Source: Pseudomonadota bacterium (GTDB lineage Bacteria > Myxococcota_A > UBA9160 > PR03). From it: 39,843 nt of DNA. The translations under genes were made by a program, and so were the position numbers. The DNA lies in contig QEVM01000019.1 in NCBI GenBank assembly GCA_003576805.1, positions 1 to 39,843 on the forward strand, written 5' to 3'. Below, piece by piece: positions 1 through 8,286 of the stretch. The notes under the pieces are model-generated. The model made no database searches. It saw only the letters and a list, made by a program, of their open reading frames with translations, and was not told the DNA's origin. Each line of letters starts with the position of its first letter. Within the stretch, counting starts at the first letter, position 1.

Positions 1-254
1 GCGACCGGCGCTGCGCCCGGCGCGGCCCGCGCGGCCGCCGCGTCCGGCCGGCCCGGCCGGGCGCAGCGGCTCGACTGCTCGGGCTCCAGACTGCGGCGAC
101 ACCACCGTGCATCACCTCGGGCGACACTCGCGGCGGTCGGTCCGCGAGCGGCTCCACCCTACCACGCGCGGGTCGGTTTCGATCGTCGCGGCCGGCCGGC
201 CGCGACGGCTGACACCGACCGTTCTGCCTGACGCGGCGCGTAATCAGCAAGTTT
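1..254. other. GC-rich stretch without a supported gene
   Basis: Very GC-rich sequence. The open frame running from position 107 into the kinase gene is arginine-rich and has no family character, so I read it as non-coding. Nothing else is recognisable here, and the window edge may cut a neighbouring gene. Confidence 0.5.
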
Positions 255-260
255 TACAAT
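255..260 (+). promoter_or_regulatory. Possible -10 box upstream of the hybrid kinase
   Basis: TACAAT lies in the only AT-rich patch (about 241-262) between 1 and 310, some 50 bases before the kinase start at 311. No convincing -35 hexamer sits 16-18 bases upstream. Its position argues against a kinase start at 107. Confidence 0.3.
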
Positions 261-310
261 CAAGACGCCGCACGCTGGCTGCGCTCCGCGCCTCGCGTAA
301 GGATGACTGG

Positions 311-2083
311 ATGACCGCGCTCACGGCCGCCGGCATTCCCGGCATCGGCGAGATCGCCTGGGGATCTCACGTCTGCAACTTCTACGACTCCCGTGACGAC
401 CTCGTCGAGACGTTGGTGCCGTACTTCAAGGCGGGGCTCGAAGGCAACGACGCCTGCCTCTGGGTGACGTCGGCTCCGCTCGAGTCGGATGCGGCGCGCA
501 CGGCGCTGGCCGCGGTCGTGCCCGATCTGGCCGAGCGCGAGCGCGCGGGCCAGATCGAGATCCTCGACCACGAGGCGTGGTACCTGCGCGCGGGCGGCCA
601 CGACGCGCGCTCGACGCTGGCGGGCTGGCTGCGCAGCGAGGAGCACGCGCTGCGCAGCGGCTACCAGGGCCTACGCCTCACCGGCAACACGTACTGGCTC
701 GAGCGCGGCGACTGGGACTCGTTCGCGGAGTACGAGAGCCTCGTCAACGAGGCGTTCCGCAGCCGGCGCATCCTCGGGCTGTGCTCGTACTGCTCGGCGC
801 GCTGCAGCGCGCGCGACGCGCTCGACGTCGTCGCGAACCACCAGTTCGCGGTCGCGCGGCGCGCGGGCACCTGGCAGGTCCTGGAGAGCGCCGCGCTCGA
901 GCTCGCGCGCCAGGATCTGCTGCGCGTGCAGCGCGCGGCCGACGCGCTGCGCGACGCCGACCGACGCAAGGACGAGTTCCTCGCCACGCTCGCGCACGAG
1001 CTGCGCAACCCGCTCGCGCCCGTGCGCAGCTCGCTCGAGATCCTCGAGCGCGCGGGCGAGCGCCCCGATCTCGCCGAGCGCGCGCGCGCGACGATGCACC
1101 GCCAGCTCGCGCAGCTCGAGCGGCTCGTCGACGACCTGCTGGACGTCGCGCGCATCCAGTCCGACCGGCTGGTGCTGCGCCGCGAGCGCGTCGAGTGCGG
1201 GTCCGTGATCCAGCACGCCGTCGAAGGCTGCCGGAGCCAGCTCGAGGCCGCCGGCGTCGCCTGGAGTCTCGAGCTGCCCGAGGAGGCGCTCTTCGCCGAC
1301 GCCGATCCAGTGCGGCTCGTGCAGATCGTCGGCAACCTGCTCGGCAACGCGTGCAAGTACACGCAGCCGGGCGGGCACGTCGCCGTGCGCGGCCGGCGCG
1401 ACGGCGACGCGTTCGTGCTCGCGGTGCGCGACGACGGCTGCGGCATCGCGCCCGCGATGCTCGGGCGCGTCTTCGAGATGTTCGCGCAGATCGAGCCGGC
1501 GGCGGGCCGCGCGCAGGCGGGACTCGGCATCGGGCTCGCGATCGTGCGCCGCCTGGTCGACCTGCACGGCGGCAGCGTCGAAGCGCACAGCGAAGGCGCC
1601 GGCGCCGGCAGCGAGTTCGTCGTGCGGCTGCCCCTCGCCGCCGAGGCGGGCGCGACGCACGCGGCCGCCGCGGCGCCCGCCGCGCAGCGATCGCCCGCGC
1701 AGCGCCGCATCCTGATCGTCGACGACAACGTCGACGCGGCCGAAGCGCTCGCGGCGCTGCTGCAGATCCACGGACACGACACGCGCGTCGCGCACGACGG
1801 CCTCGCCGCGATCGAAGCCGCGAGCGAGTACCGGCCCGATCTCGTGCTGCTCGACATCGGGCTGCCCAAGCTCGACGGGCACGAAGCTGCGCGCTGGATC
1901 CGCGCGCAGCCGTGGGGACGCGAGATCGCGCTCGTCGCGCTCACCGGATGGGGCCAGGCAGAGGACCGGCGGCGCTCGCGCGAGGTCGGCTTCGACCACC
2001 ACCTGACCAAGCCGGTCGACCTGAAGACGCTGCTGGCCGCGTTCGCGCAGCTCTTCGACGAGCGCGGTCCCGCGGCGGGCTGA
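311..2083 (+). CDS. MEDS-domain hybrid sensor histidine kinase with receiver domain
   Basis: A 590-aa cytoplasmic hybrid kinase. Residues 1-180 look like an MEDS (DcmR-type sensory) domain: it opens with GIGEIAWGSHVCNFYDS and carries YWLERGDW and a Cys-rich GLCSYCSARCS patch that could bind metal or sense redox state. A HisKA/HATPase core follows: H box FLATLAHELRNPL (His229), N box GNLLGNACKY, G1 DDGCGIAP and G2 GLGIGLAIV. The C-terminal receiver starts near residue 465 (ILIVDDN), with phospho-acceptor Asp515 in LLDIGLP and the conserved Lys in LTKPVD. No membrane segments are seen, so it should sense a cytoplasmic signal. I chose ATG 311 because AGGA lies 7 bases upstream and the domain begins there. 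It is convergent with the phosphoesterase gene 12 bases away; no cognate regulator is adjacent. Confidence 0.93.
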   Translation: MTALTAAGIPGIGEIAWGSHVCNFYDSRDDLVETLVPYFKAGLEGNDACLWVTSAPLESDAARTALAAVVPDLAERERAGQIEILDHEAWYLRAGGHDARSTLAGWLRSEEHALRSGYQGLRLTGNTYWLERGDWDSFAEYESLVNEAFRSRRILGLCSYCSARCSARDALDVVANHQFAVARRAGTWQVLESAALELARQDLLRVQRAADALRDADRRKDEFLATLAHELRNPLAPVRSSLEILERAGERPDLAERARATMHRQLAQLERLVDDLLDVARIQSDRLVLRRERVECGSVIQHAVEGCRSQLEAAGVAWSLELPEEALFADADPVRLVQIVGNLLGNACKYTQPGGHVAVRGRRDGDAFVLAVRDDGCGIAPAMLGRVFEMFAQIEPAAGRAQAGLGIGLAIVRRLVDLHGGSVEAHSEGAGAGSEFVVRLPLAAEAGATHAAAAAPAAQRSPAQRRILIVDDNVDAAEALAALLQIHGHDTRVAHDGLAAIEAASEYRPDLVLLDIGLPKLDGHEAARWIRAQPWGREIALVALTGWGQAEDRRRSREVGFDHHLTKPVDLKTLLAAFAQLFDERGPAAG

Positions 2084-2095
2084 CCGCTCCGCGCG

Positions 2096-3016
2096 CTACG
2101 GCGCCGCGCGCGCGCCCGCCTGCACGCGCTCGGGCGCGGCGCCGGCCGGCCGCACCACGCCGGCGTCGACGCGCACGCCCTTGCGCGAGATCGCCTCGAA
2201 GTAGATCGCGTCGGGCGTCGCCTCGACGAGCATGAACGAGTGATCGGTGTCGAGCCCGTGCGCCGTCAGCGGACTGCCGTCGCGGATGTTGCCGCGCCGC
2301 AGCTTCGCGGAGGCGCCGGCCACGAAGTGCTGGATGCCGTGCTGCGGATGGATGCGCTCGTAGAAGTGCTCGTGGCCCGCGAACACCACCTGCACGCCGT
2401 GCTCGAGGAACAGCGGCTCGAGCTGCGCGCGCAGGTCGAGCTCGGAGCCGTGCTTGGCGCCCGACGAGTAGAGCGGGTGGTGGAAGAACGCGATCTTCCA
2501 CTTCGCGCGCGAGCCGCGCAGCGCGCCCTCGAGCCACTCGAGCTGGCGCGCGTCCATGTAGTTGCTGTCGAGCGCGAAGAATGCGACGTCGCCGCGCGTG
2601 AACGTGTAGTAGCGCTCGCCGTCCATGTGGAAGAGCTCGTAGAAGCGCTGGTTCGGGTCGTCGTGATTGCCGAGCGAGGCGCGGAACTCGACGCCGGCGT
2701 CGAGCAGCGCGCGATACGGAGCCTCGAACTTGCTCGCGTAATCCTGCGGGCGCTCGCGGCCGTACAGGTTGTCGCCGAGCATCAGCACGAGGTCGAAGCC
2801 GATGCGCGCGTGCGCCTCGGCGAGCCGCGCCGCGACGTCGCGTTGCGCGATCCCGCCCGTGCCGCTGTCGCCGATCACGGCGAAGCGCGTCGAGTCCTCG
2901 GCGAGCGGCAGCGCCGCCTCGACCGGCGTGACGTCGACCGGCCGCGGTCCCTGGTTCTGGCAGCCGCTGCCGAGCAGCAGCAGCGAGAGCGCGAGCGCGA
3001 CGCGCGCGGAGCGCAT
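2096..3016 (-). CDS. Metallophosphoesterase lipoprotein (purple acid phosphatase/calcineurin-like)
   Basis: A 306-aa protein of the calcineurin-like metallophosphoesterase superfamily. The N-terminus has a lipoprotein signal with lipobox LGSGC, so it is probably anchored in a membrane facing the periplasm. The metal-binding blocks appear in order: GDSGTGG, LMLGDNLYG, SLGNHDDPN, FFHHPLY and FAGHEHFYER, which match the D-x(n)-GD-x(n)-GNHD/E-H-GHxH series. The substrate cannot be read from sequence. The start ATG at 3016 overlaps the stop of the upstream gene by one base (TGATG), so the two are translationally coupled. The 3' end is 12 bases from the convergent kinase gene. Confidence 0.9.
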   Translation of the reverse strand: MRSARVALALSLLLLGSGCQNQGPRPVDVTPVEAALPLAEDSTRFAVIGDSGTGGIAQRDVAARLAEAHARIGFDLVLMLGDNLYGRERPQDYASKFEAPYRALLDAGVEFRASLGNHDDPNQRFYELFHMDGERYYTFTRGDVAFFALDSNYMDARQLEWLEGALRGSRAKWKIAFFHHPLYSSGAKHGSELDLRAQLEPLFLEHGVQVVFAGHEHFYERIHPQHGIQHFVAGASAKLRRGNIRDGSPLTAHGLDTDHSFMLVEATPDAIYFEAISRKGVRVDAGVVRPAGAAPERVQAGARAAP

Positions 3017-3609
3017 CACGGCGTCTTCTCGAGCACGCCGGGCAGCACGTCGGCGACGACGTTCGCCTTGGCGTCGCGCAAGATCAGGTGGCGCCCGTGG
3101 AAGCGGTACTCGAGCTCCTCGGGCAGCTCGGGCAGCCGCAGCAGGAGCTGCGGCGGAAACGTCGCGAGCGGCTGCGACGGCGGCACCGTCGCGTTCACCT
3201 CGGGCGGCGCGAGCGCGGGCAGCTCCGCGAGCAGCGCCTCGCGGTCGGCGGGCGCGCGGCGCGACCAGTCGTCGCGCACGATCGCCGCGATCGCAGCGCT
3301 CGCGTCGCCGAAGAGATCGCCGGGCCGTGCCGACGCGCGCCGCGCGCGAATCGCCTCGCCGAGCCGCTCTTCGCGCGCATGGATCTGCGCGGGCGTGTCG
3401 GTCTCGCGCAGCGGCGGGACGTCGCCCGCGACGTCGCGGTGCAGCGCGACGTAGGCCGCGACGCGCTCGCGGAACGACTCGAAGGCCGGCGTGTCCGGCG
3501 CCGTGTTGCGGTCGGCCGCCGGAGCGGCGCTCGCGAGCGCGAGCGCGACGCCGATCGCGATCGCGCGCACACGCACACCCACGCCCAAGCGAAGCTCGTT
3601 CTTCGACAT
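3016..3609 (-). CDS. Secreted protein of unknown function, partner of the metallophosphoesterase
   Basis: A 197-aa protein with an N-terminal signal peptide (basic MSKNELRLGVGVRVR then a hydrophobic AIGVALALASAAPAA stretch, cleavage after about residue 32). The mature part is charged and helical, with a Pro/Leu-rich segment LATFPPQLLLRLPELPEELE and a C-terminal region ILRDAKANVVADVLPG that reads like a small beta hairpin. I do not recognise the family. It is the first gene of a two-gene unit, overlapping the phosphoesterase start by one base, so a role as a periplasmic partner or chaperone of that enzyme is an inference. The start is set by the signal peptide; no strong Shine-Dalgarno is visible. 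Confidence 0.75.
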   Translation of the reverse strand: MSKNELRLGVGVRVRAIAIGVALALASAAPAADRNTAPDTPAFESFRERVAAYVALHRDVAGDVPPLRETDTPAQIHAREERLGEAIRARRASARPGDLFGDASAAIAAIVRDDWSRRAPADREALLAELPALAPPEVNATVPPSQPLATFPPQLLLRLPELPEELEYRFHGRHLILRDAKANVVADVLPGVLEKTP

Positions 3610-3714
3610 GCGCGCCCATGCTGCAAGCCGCGCGCCGACTCCCGCCCTCGCGGGGTGGCATGGCCGTTGCTTCACCAGACCCGGGATCTCCTCCGACAAG
3701 GAAGCGAGTCGCAC

Positions 3715-4677
3715 ATGTGGATGCATGCGAACCGCCGGCGCGCAGCGTCGCGCCGCGCGGCAGGGGTGACGTTTGCCGTTGCGATCGCCGGCGCCAGCGC
3801 CTGCGCCAGCGTCGAGCGCCTGCCCGACTTCGATCCGGCGTCGGCGAGCCTGTTCGAGACGGATCGCCCGATCGCGACGCTCGATCTCTATCACGGCGCC
3901 GGCGGCGCGCGCTGGCGCCCGACCGCGCGCACGTACCGCTTCGAGAAGCTCGACACGACGGGCGTCAGCCCCGGCATGGAGGTCGAGGACGCGGCGGGTC
4001 TGCGCTGGGACGTGAAGCTCGGCCCCGAGGCGCGCACGGAGGTCGTCGCGGCGCGGCTGCTGTGGGCCGCCGGCTACCACCAGCCGCCGACGCACTACGT
4101 CGCGGAGTGGACGCTCGAAGGCGGTCCGTCGCCCGGCGCCCAGCCGCCGGCGCGCTTTCGTCCGGAGATTCCCGGCTGGAAGAACGAGGGCAACTGGAGC
4201 TGGAGCGACAATCCCTTCGCCGACACGCGCGAGCTGCGCGCGCTCTACGTGATGATGGCGCTGCTGAACAACTGGGACCTCAAGACCGCGCAGAACGTGG
4301 TCTACTCGCGCGAGCGCGAGACGCCGCGCCTGCTCTTCGTGGTGCGCGACGTGGGCGCCTCGTTCGGGCGCAGCGGCTGGTTCGACCACACCAAGGACGA
4401 CGTCGCCGGCTTCGAGCGCGAGCCCTTCCTGCGCGGCGTCGACGGCGATCGCGTGTCGCTCCATTTCCGCACCGGCTACCGCCGCGAGCCGCGGCTCGAC
4501 GACGACCTGCGCGTCGGCGACGTCGCCTGGATCTGCGAGCGGCTCGCGCGGCTGCGGACCGAGCAGTATCGCGACGCCTTCCGCGCCGGCGGCTACGCGC
4601 GGCCCGAGGCCGACCGCTTCGTCGCGCGGCTCGAGGCCAAGGTGCAAGAAGGCCTCGCGCTCGGGAGCCGGCGATGA
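3715..4677 (+). CDS. CotH-kinase-like lipoprotein, first gene of the DUF4956/PLD operon
   Basis: A 320-aa exported protein; the N-terminus has a hydrophobic stretch ending in a lipobox-like ASAC. The body resembles the atypical protein-kinase fold of CotH/PI-kinase-like proteins: LRWDVKLGPEARTEVVAARL as an ATP-contacting Lys and helix, NNWDLKTAQNVVY as catalytic loop, and LLFVVRDVGASFGR as DFG-like metal-binding segment. The assignment to CotH-like kinases is by motif layout, not by alignment. ATG 3715 is preceded by AAGGAAG about 8-11 bases upstream; ATG 3721 is an alternative. It overlaps the next gene by ATGA. CotH-like kinases and DUF4956 proteins are often neighbours in other bacteria, which supports the call. 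Confidence 0.75.
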   Translation: MWMHANRRRAASRRAAGVTFAVAIAGASACASVERLPDFDPASASLFETDRPIATLDLYHGAGGARWRPTARTYRFEKLDTTGVSPGMEVEDAAGLRWDVKLGPEARTEVVAARLLWAAGYHQPPTHYVAEWTLEGGPSPGAQPPARFRPEIPGWKNEGNWSWSDNPFADTRELRALYVMMALLNNWDLKTAQNVVYSRERETPRLLFVVRDVGASFGRSGWFDHTKDDVAGFEREPFLRGVDGDRVSLHFRTGYRREPRLDDDLRVGDVAWICERLARLRTEQYRDAFRAGGYARPEADRFVARLEAKVQEGLALGSRR

Positions 4678-5387
4678 CGCCCGCGCTGCTCGGCGTCGTG
4701 CTCGAGACCGATCTCCCCGCGCTCGCGCAGGAAGCGCTCCAGTGGGGCGCGATCCCCGACCTGATGCGCCAGCTCGCGCGGCTCGGCGCGGCCGCGGTGA
4801 GCCTGCCGCTCGCCACCGCGCTCGGCGCGATGCTCGCGTTCCGCCCGCGCCGCGAGGGCACGCCGCCGCGCACGCCGGCGGTGATCCAGACGCAGATCCT
4901 GCTCGCGGTGGTCGGCGCGATCGTGATGCTGGTCGTCGGCCAGAGCCTCGCGCGCGCGTTCGGCATCGTCGGCGCCGCGAGCCTGATCCGCTACCGCGCC
5001 AAGGTCGAGGACCCGAAGGACGCCGGCGTCATGCTGACGACGCTCGGCATCGGGCTCGCGTCCGGCGTCGGCCTCTACCTGCTCGCGACCTTCGCGACGC
5101 TCTTCGTGCTCGGCGTGCTGTGGTGGGTGGAGTCGCTCGAGCCGCGCGCGACGAAGCGCTTCCGGCTCCGCGTCGTGACGAAGGACCCGGCCGCGCTGAA
5201 GCCGCGGCTGCGACCGCTGCTGCGCCGGCACGGCGCCGAGTACGAGCTGCGCTCGGTCGGCGCCGACGAGCTCTGCTTCGACGTCGCGCTGCCGCTCGAC
5301 CAGCGCACCGACGCCGTCTCGACGGCGATCCTCGCGCTCGCGCCGGACGGCGGCACCGAGGTCGAGTGGGAAGAGAAGAAGAAGTGA
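4674..5387 (+). CDS. DUF4956 integral membrane protein
   Basis: A 237-aa protein with about four membrane segments near residues 33-57, 73-95, 98-107 (re-entrant or short) and 118-150. The segment ARAFGIVGAASLIRYRAKVE with following DPKDAGVML is the hallmark of DUF4956 and related MgtC-like membrane proteins. A cytoplasmic C-terminal domain follows (about 160-237, RFRLRVVTKDPAALKPRL...), ending in a charged EWEEKKK tail. Function is unproven for this family. It overlaps the upstream CotH-like gene (ATGA) and the downstream PLD gene (GTGA), so the three are one coupled operon, probably working together at the inner membrane. Confidence 0.88.
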   Translation: MTPALLGVVLETDLPALAQEALQWGAIPDLMRQLARLGAAAVSLPLATALGAMLAFRPRREGTPPRTPAVIQTQILLAVVGAIVMLVVGQSLARAFGIVGAASLIRYRAKVEDPKDAGVMLTTLGIGLASGVGLYLLATFATLFVLGVLWWVESLEPRATKRFRLRVVTKDPAALKPRLRPLLRRHGAEYELRSVGADELCFDVALPLDQRTDAVSTAILALAPDGGTEVEWEEKKK

Positions 5388-6304
5388 AGACGGAGCTCCT
5401 CGTGCTCCCGGACGACGGCATGGCGGCCATCGTCCACGCGATCCGCACCGCGCGCGAGTCGGTGCGCGTCACGATCTTCCGCTCCGACCTGCCCGAGGTC
5501 GAGAAGGCGCTCGGCGACTCCGTGCGGCGCGGCGTGCGCGTCCACGCGCTGATCGCCCACGTCGCGCGCGAGGGCGGCAAGCTGCTGCGCAAGCTCGAGC
5601 TGCGGCTGCTCGGCGAGGGCGTCACGGTGTCGCGCACGGCGGACGACCTGCTCCGCTACCACGACAAGATGTTGATCGTGGACGAGCGCGCGCTCTACGT
5701 GCTCGGCTTCAACTTCACGCGCCTCGACGGGCGCAGCCGCAGCATGGGGCTCGTGACCGAGCGCACCGAGCTCGTCGCGGAGGCCGTGCGGCTGTTCGAG
5801 GCCGACGCGCTGCGGCAGCCGTTCGAGCCCGCCACCGACTCGCTGCTCGTGAGCCCCGCCAACGCGCGCGTGCAGCTCGCCGAGCTGCTGCGCAGCGCCG
5901 AGCGCAATCTCTGGATCTACGACCCGCGCCTGCTCGACCGCCAGATGCTCTCGATCCTGCACGAACGCGCCGGCGCGGGCGTCGACGTGCGCGTGATCGG
6001 CCGCACCTCCGCGGCGGGCGCGCGGCTGCCGGTCGCGACGCTGCCCACGCGGCTCCACCTGCGCGCGGCGCTCGTCGACGAGGCGCGTCTGTTCCTCGGC
6101 AGCCAGAGCCTGCGCGTCGCCGAGCTGGATCGCCGCCGCGAGGTGGGCGTCGTGACCGACGACGGCGACGCGATCGGCCGTTACGCAGAGCTGTTCCGCG
6201 CCGATTGGAAGAGCGCCGAACGCGCGAAGTCCGAGGTCGTCGCCGAATCGCTGCCGGACGAGCCCGCGCCGGACGAAGCGCCCGTCGCCGAAGCCGCGCC
6301 GTAG
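5384..6304 (+). CDS. Phospholipase D-like protein with one canonical and one altered HKD motif
   Basis: A 306-aa protein of the PLD superfamily. Motif 1 is canonical: YHDKMLIVDE gives His93, Lys95 and Asp100. Motif 2 is LHLRAALVDE: His225 and Asp232 are kept, but the lysine position is Arg227. Family members with two HxK(x4)D motifs transfer phosphatidyl or nucleic-acid phosphodiester groups; with Lys replaced, activity may be altered or lost. There is no signal peptide, so it is probably cytoplasmic or membrane-peripheral. An acidic Pro/Ala tail ends the protein. The start is GTG 5384, overlapping the DUF4956 stop (GTGA), with a purine-rich AAGAGAAGAAG just upstream. Confidence 0.85.
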   Translation: MKTELLVLPDDGMAAIVHAIRTARESVRVTIFRSDLPEVEKALGDSVRRGVRVHALIAHVAREGGKLLRKLELRLLGEGVTVSRTADDLLRYHDKMLIVDERALYVLGFNFTRLDGRSRSMGLVTERTELVAEAVRLFEADALRQPFEPATDSLLVSPANARVQLAELLRSAERNLWIYDPRLLDRQMLSILHERAGAGVDVRVIGRTSAAGARLPVATLPTRLHLRAALVDEARLFLGSQSLRVAELDRRREVGVVTDDGDAIGRYAELFRADWKSAERAKSEVVAESLPDEPAPDEAPVAEAAP

Positions 6305-6386
6305 CCTCGGAAACCCTGAAATTTGTACGAGCTGCAAGTAGGAGCGACGCGACGCCGCGCAGCGTACGGGGTCGATGGAGGATTCG

Positions 6387-6815
6387 ATGAAGCGCGCAAT
6401 CGCACGGTTCGCTGGCACCTTGGGTGCCATCCTGCTGGCCGCGATGGGCCAGGCGGCGGAGATCATGGGCACCGTCGTGTCCACCGATCCGGCCGCGAAC
6501 ACCATCGTCGTGCGGTCGGCCGACGGCCGCGAGACGGTGTATCGAACCACCGAGACGACGACGATCCAGCAGGGCGGCACCGCCGTCCGGCTGCAAGCCG
6601 TGCAGCCCGGCACGCAGGTCCAAGTGATGGCGGACCCGACGACCACGCCGGCGCCCGCAGCGGGCACGACGACGATCGTCTACCCGGTCGCCTCCGGCAT
6701 CGTGCTGATGCCGACGAACGCGGCGCCCGCGCCCGCGCGCGCTGGCGGCGACACCGAGACGGAACGCGACGTCGACGTCGACATCGAGGAGAAGCACGAG
6801 AGCGACGACGACTGA
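6387..6815 (+). CDS. Small exported protein with acidic C-terminus
   Basis: A 142-aa protein with a signal peptide (MKRAIARFAGTLGAILLAAMGQAAE, cleavage after about residue 24). The next 50 residues form a small beta-rich unit (GTVVSTDPAANTIVVRSADG, then a Thr-rich TTETTTIQQGG) of the kind seen in periplasmic single-stranded or OB-like domains. Then come Pro/Ala linkers and a strongly acidic tail DVDVDIEEKHESDDD that could bind cations. I do not recognise a named family. ATG 6387 is chosen over 6375 because GGAGGA lies 5 bases before it. Transcription probably ends at the hairpin at 6829-6860. Confidence 0.7.
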   Translation: MKRAIARFAGTLGAILLAAMGQAAEIMGTVVSTDPAANTIVVRSADGRETVYRTTETTTIQQGGTAVRLQAVQPGTQVQVMADPTTTPAPAAGTTTIVYPVASGIVLMPTNAAPAPARAGGDTETERDVDVDIEEKHESDDD

Positions 6816-6828
6816 GCGTCGCCTCGTT

Positions 6829-6860
6829 CGCCGCGCGGCGCGTTCGGGCGCCGCGCGGCG
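6829..6860. terminator. Bidirectional hairpin between convergent genes
   Basis: A perfect 13-bp GC stem (arms 6829-6841 and 6848-6860) with a 6-base loop GTTCGG, followed on the plus strand by TCTCTT. It lies between the stops of the plus-strand gene (6815) and the minus-strand gene (6883). The U-tract is poor, as is common in GC-rich genomes, so it may act through stem strength. Confidence 0.7.
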
Positions 6861-6882
6861 TCTCTTCGATGCCTCGTCCCGG

Positions 6883-7677
6883 CTACGCGCGCCTGCGGTG
6901 GGCCGCGACGCTCGCGAGCCCGGCGGTCACGAGCGCGAGCGTTCCGGGCTCCGGGATCACGACGGGTGCGACTTCGAAGTGGACGACGTGATGTCCCGCC
7001 GTCGGCGGCTGCGAGAAGTCGAATGCGACGAGATCGTTGGCCGAGAGGCCGAAGGTCGCGTGCTGCCCGATCGAGATCTGCGGCTTCACGGTGAGCGTGC
7101 TGCGCGAGGCGGAGAATGCGACGGAGCCAGACGGCGGAGCGGTGACGGTCTGCGGCGGATCCAGCTCGGTCTGCACGGGCGAGCCGTCGATCGAGCCCGT
7201 GAAGATCGGCGTGCCCACGTCGGTCAGCAGCGCGCCGTCGGCGCCGAGGTCCACGAGCGTGGCCCCGATCGTCGCGTACGAACGGTATTCGTTGAACGGA
7301 AACGTCGACGAGAACGGACGCTCTTGGAAGAAGTCGAAGGTCTCCGTCTCCGCGAGATCGTTCCGCACCGAGAAGAACGCCGTCATCCCGGCGTAGAACT
7401 GGTCGTCGCCGCCGAAGTGGAGCTCGATGCTCGGGATCGTCCAGGAGCCGTCGTTCGCCGACAGGTTCTGGCCGAAGCACGACAACTGCGACCCGAAGCT
7501 GTCCTGCACGCACTCGAGGTCGGGGAGCAGCGACTGCCCGTTCAGCGTCACCGTCACGTCGTCGGCCGTGAGCGCCAGCGCCGTGGGCGCAAGGAAGGCC
7601 AGCGGCAGCGCGGCAAACGTCACCAAGGCGCGACGAATCCGCGTGCGGCTTCGCGAGCAGAGAGATCGTTCTCGCAT
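6883..7677 (-). CDS. PEP-CTERM sorting domain protein
   Basis: A 264-aa secreted protein with no recognised catalytic domain. An Arg-rich signal peptide (hydrophobic core ALVTFAALPLAFLAPTALA) precedes a beta-rich body with one likely disulfide (Cys residues in PDLECVQDSFGSQLSCFG). The tail VIPEPGTLALVTAGLASVAA followed by HRRRA is a classic PEP-CTERM signal: motif, membrane helix, basic end. In known systems exosortase EpsH/XrtA removes it and the protein is displayed or released in exopolysaccharide; no exosortase is in this window. ATG 7677 is preceded by GGGAGGAAG, so I prefer it to the upstream GTG at 7716. Confidence 0.88.
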   Translation of the reverse strand: MRERSLCSRSRTRIRRALVTFAALPLAFLAPTALALTADDVTVTLNGQSLLPDLECVQDSFGSQLSCFGQNLSANDGSWTIPSIELHFGGDDQFYAGMTAFFSVRNDLAETETFDFFQERPFSSTFPFNEYRSYATIGATLVDLGADGALLTDVGTPIFTGSIDGSPVQTELDPPQTVTAPPSGSVAFSASRSTLTVKPQISIGQHATFGLSANDLVAFDFSQPPTAGHHVVHFEVAPVVIPEPGTLALVTAGLASVAAHRRRA

Positions 7678-7834
7678 CGGGCTTCCTCCCTGGCGCCAAC
7701 GAAAATCGACAGCCACGCTACGCGCGGCACGTCGGGCTCGCTATCCGATCCCGGACACCCCGCGATTCATTCCGTTTGCGCTCGCTCGCCGAGCCGCGAT
7801 ACGTCACCCCTTCGTCCCCGGACCAAGAGCGGGA

Positions 7835-8192
7835 TCACGCCCGCGAACGCCCGCACGCGGGACGGGCGCGGAGTGCGCGCATCGCCTGGATCCCCGCGAG
7901 CCCCGCGAGCGCGCACGGCAGATCCGGACCCGCGCGACGGCTCGGGAACCTCGTAGGGCCTCCCGCCGGTGTTGCCGCCCGGTCCGTAGTTGCAGATCAC
8001 GGAGTTCCCGAATGCGAGGCCCGGACACGACGCGATGCCGCAGCCGACGAGCTCGGTCGTCGCCCAGACGACCCGCGTGTAATGGCCGCAGACGGCGAGC
8101 GCCGGATCCCAGGCCAGCGGCGCGATCCCGAGCGCGCTCCGCACGTCGTCGTGCGCCGCCAGGGTGCCTGCGAGCGCGTCGTGATCAGGCAT
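7835..8192 (-). pseudogene. CAP/SCP-domain PEP-CTERM gene, internally deleted and frameshifted
   Basis: The start resembles the N-terminal helix of CAP (SCP/PR-1) domains (LAAHDDVRSALGIAPLAWD), which jumps directly to the conserved late block CGHYTRVVWATTELVGCGI and VICNYGPGGNTGGRPY. About 50 residues that normally lie between, including one active-site His/Glu segment, are missing. A PEP motif follows (VPEPS), but its membrane helix is in another frame: after a one-base shift near 7921-7945 the sequence reads PCALAGLAGIQAMRALRARP and stops at 7835. No signal peptide is visible. The gene is therefore broken in at least two ways. Confidence 0.8.
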
Positions 8193-8286
8193 GCGCGGGT
8201 CATGCGGCGACCACTCTACGCCGGACGCGCGCTCGCTGCGGAAGAACGCGGCGCGACCGTGTCGGAAGCGGCGCGCGTCGCCGCGA

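Noticed and set aside
107..310. N-terminal extension of the hybrid kinase
   Set aside because: Arg-rich, not part of the MEDS domain, and a -10-like box lies inside it; ATG 311 has a ribosome site.
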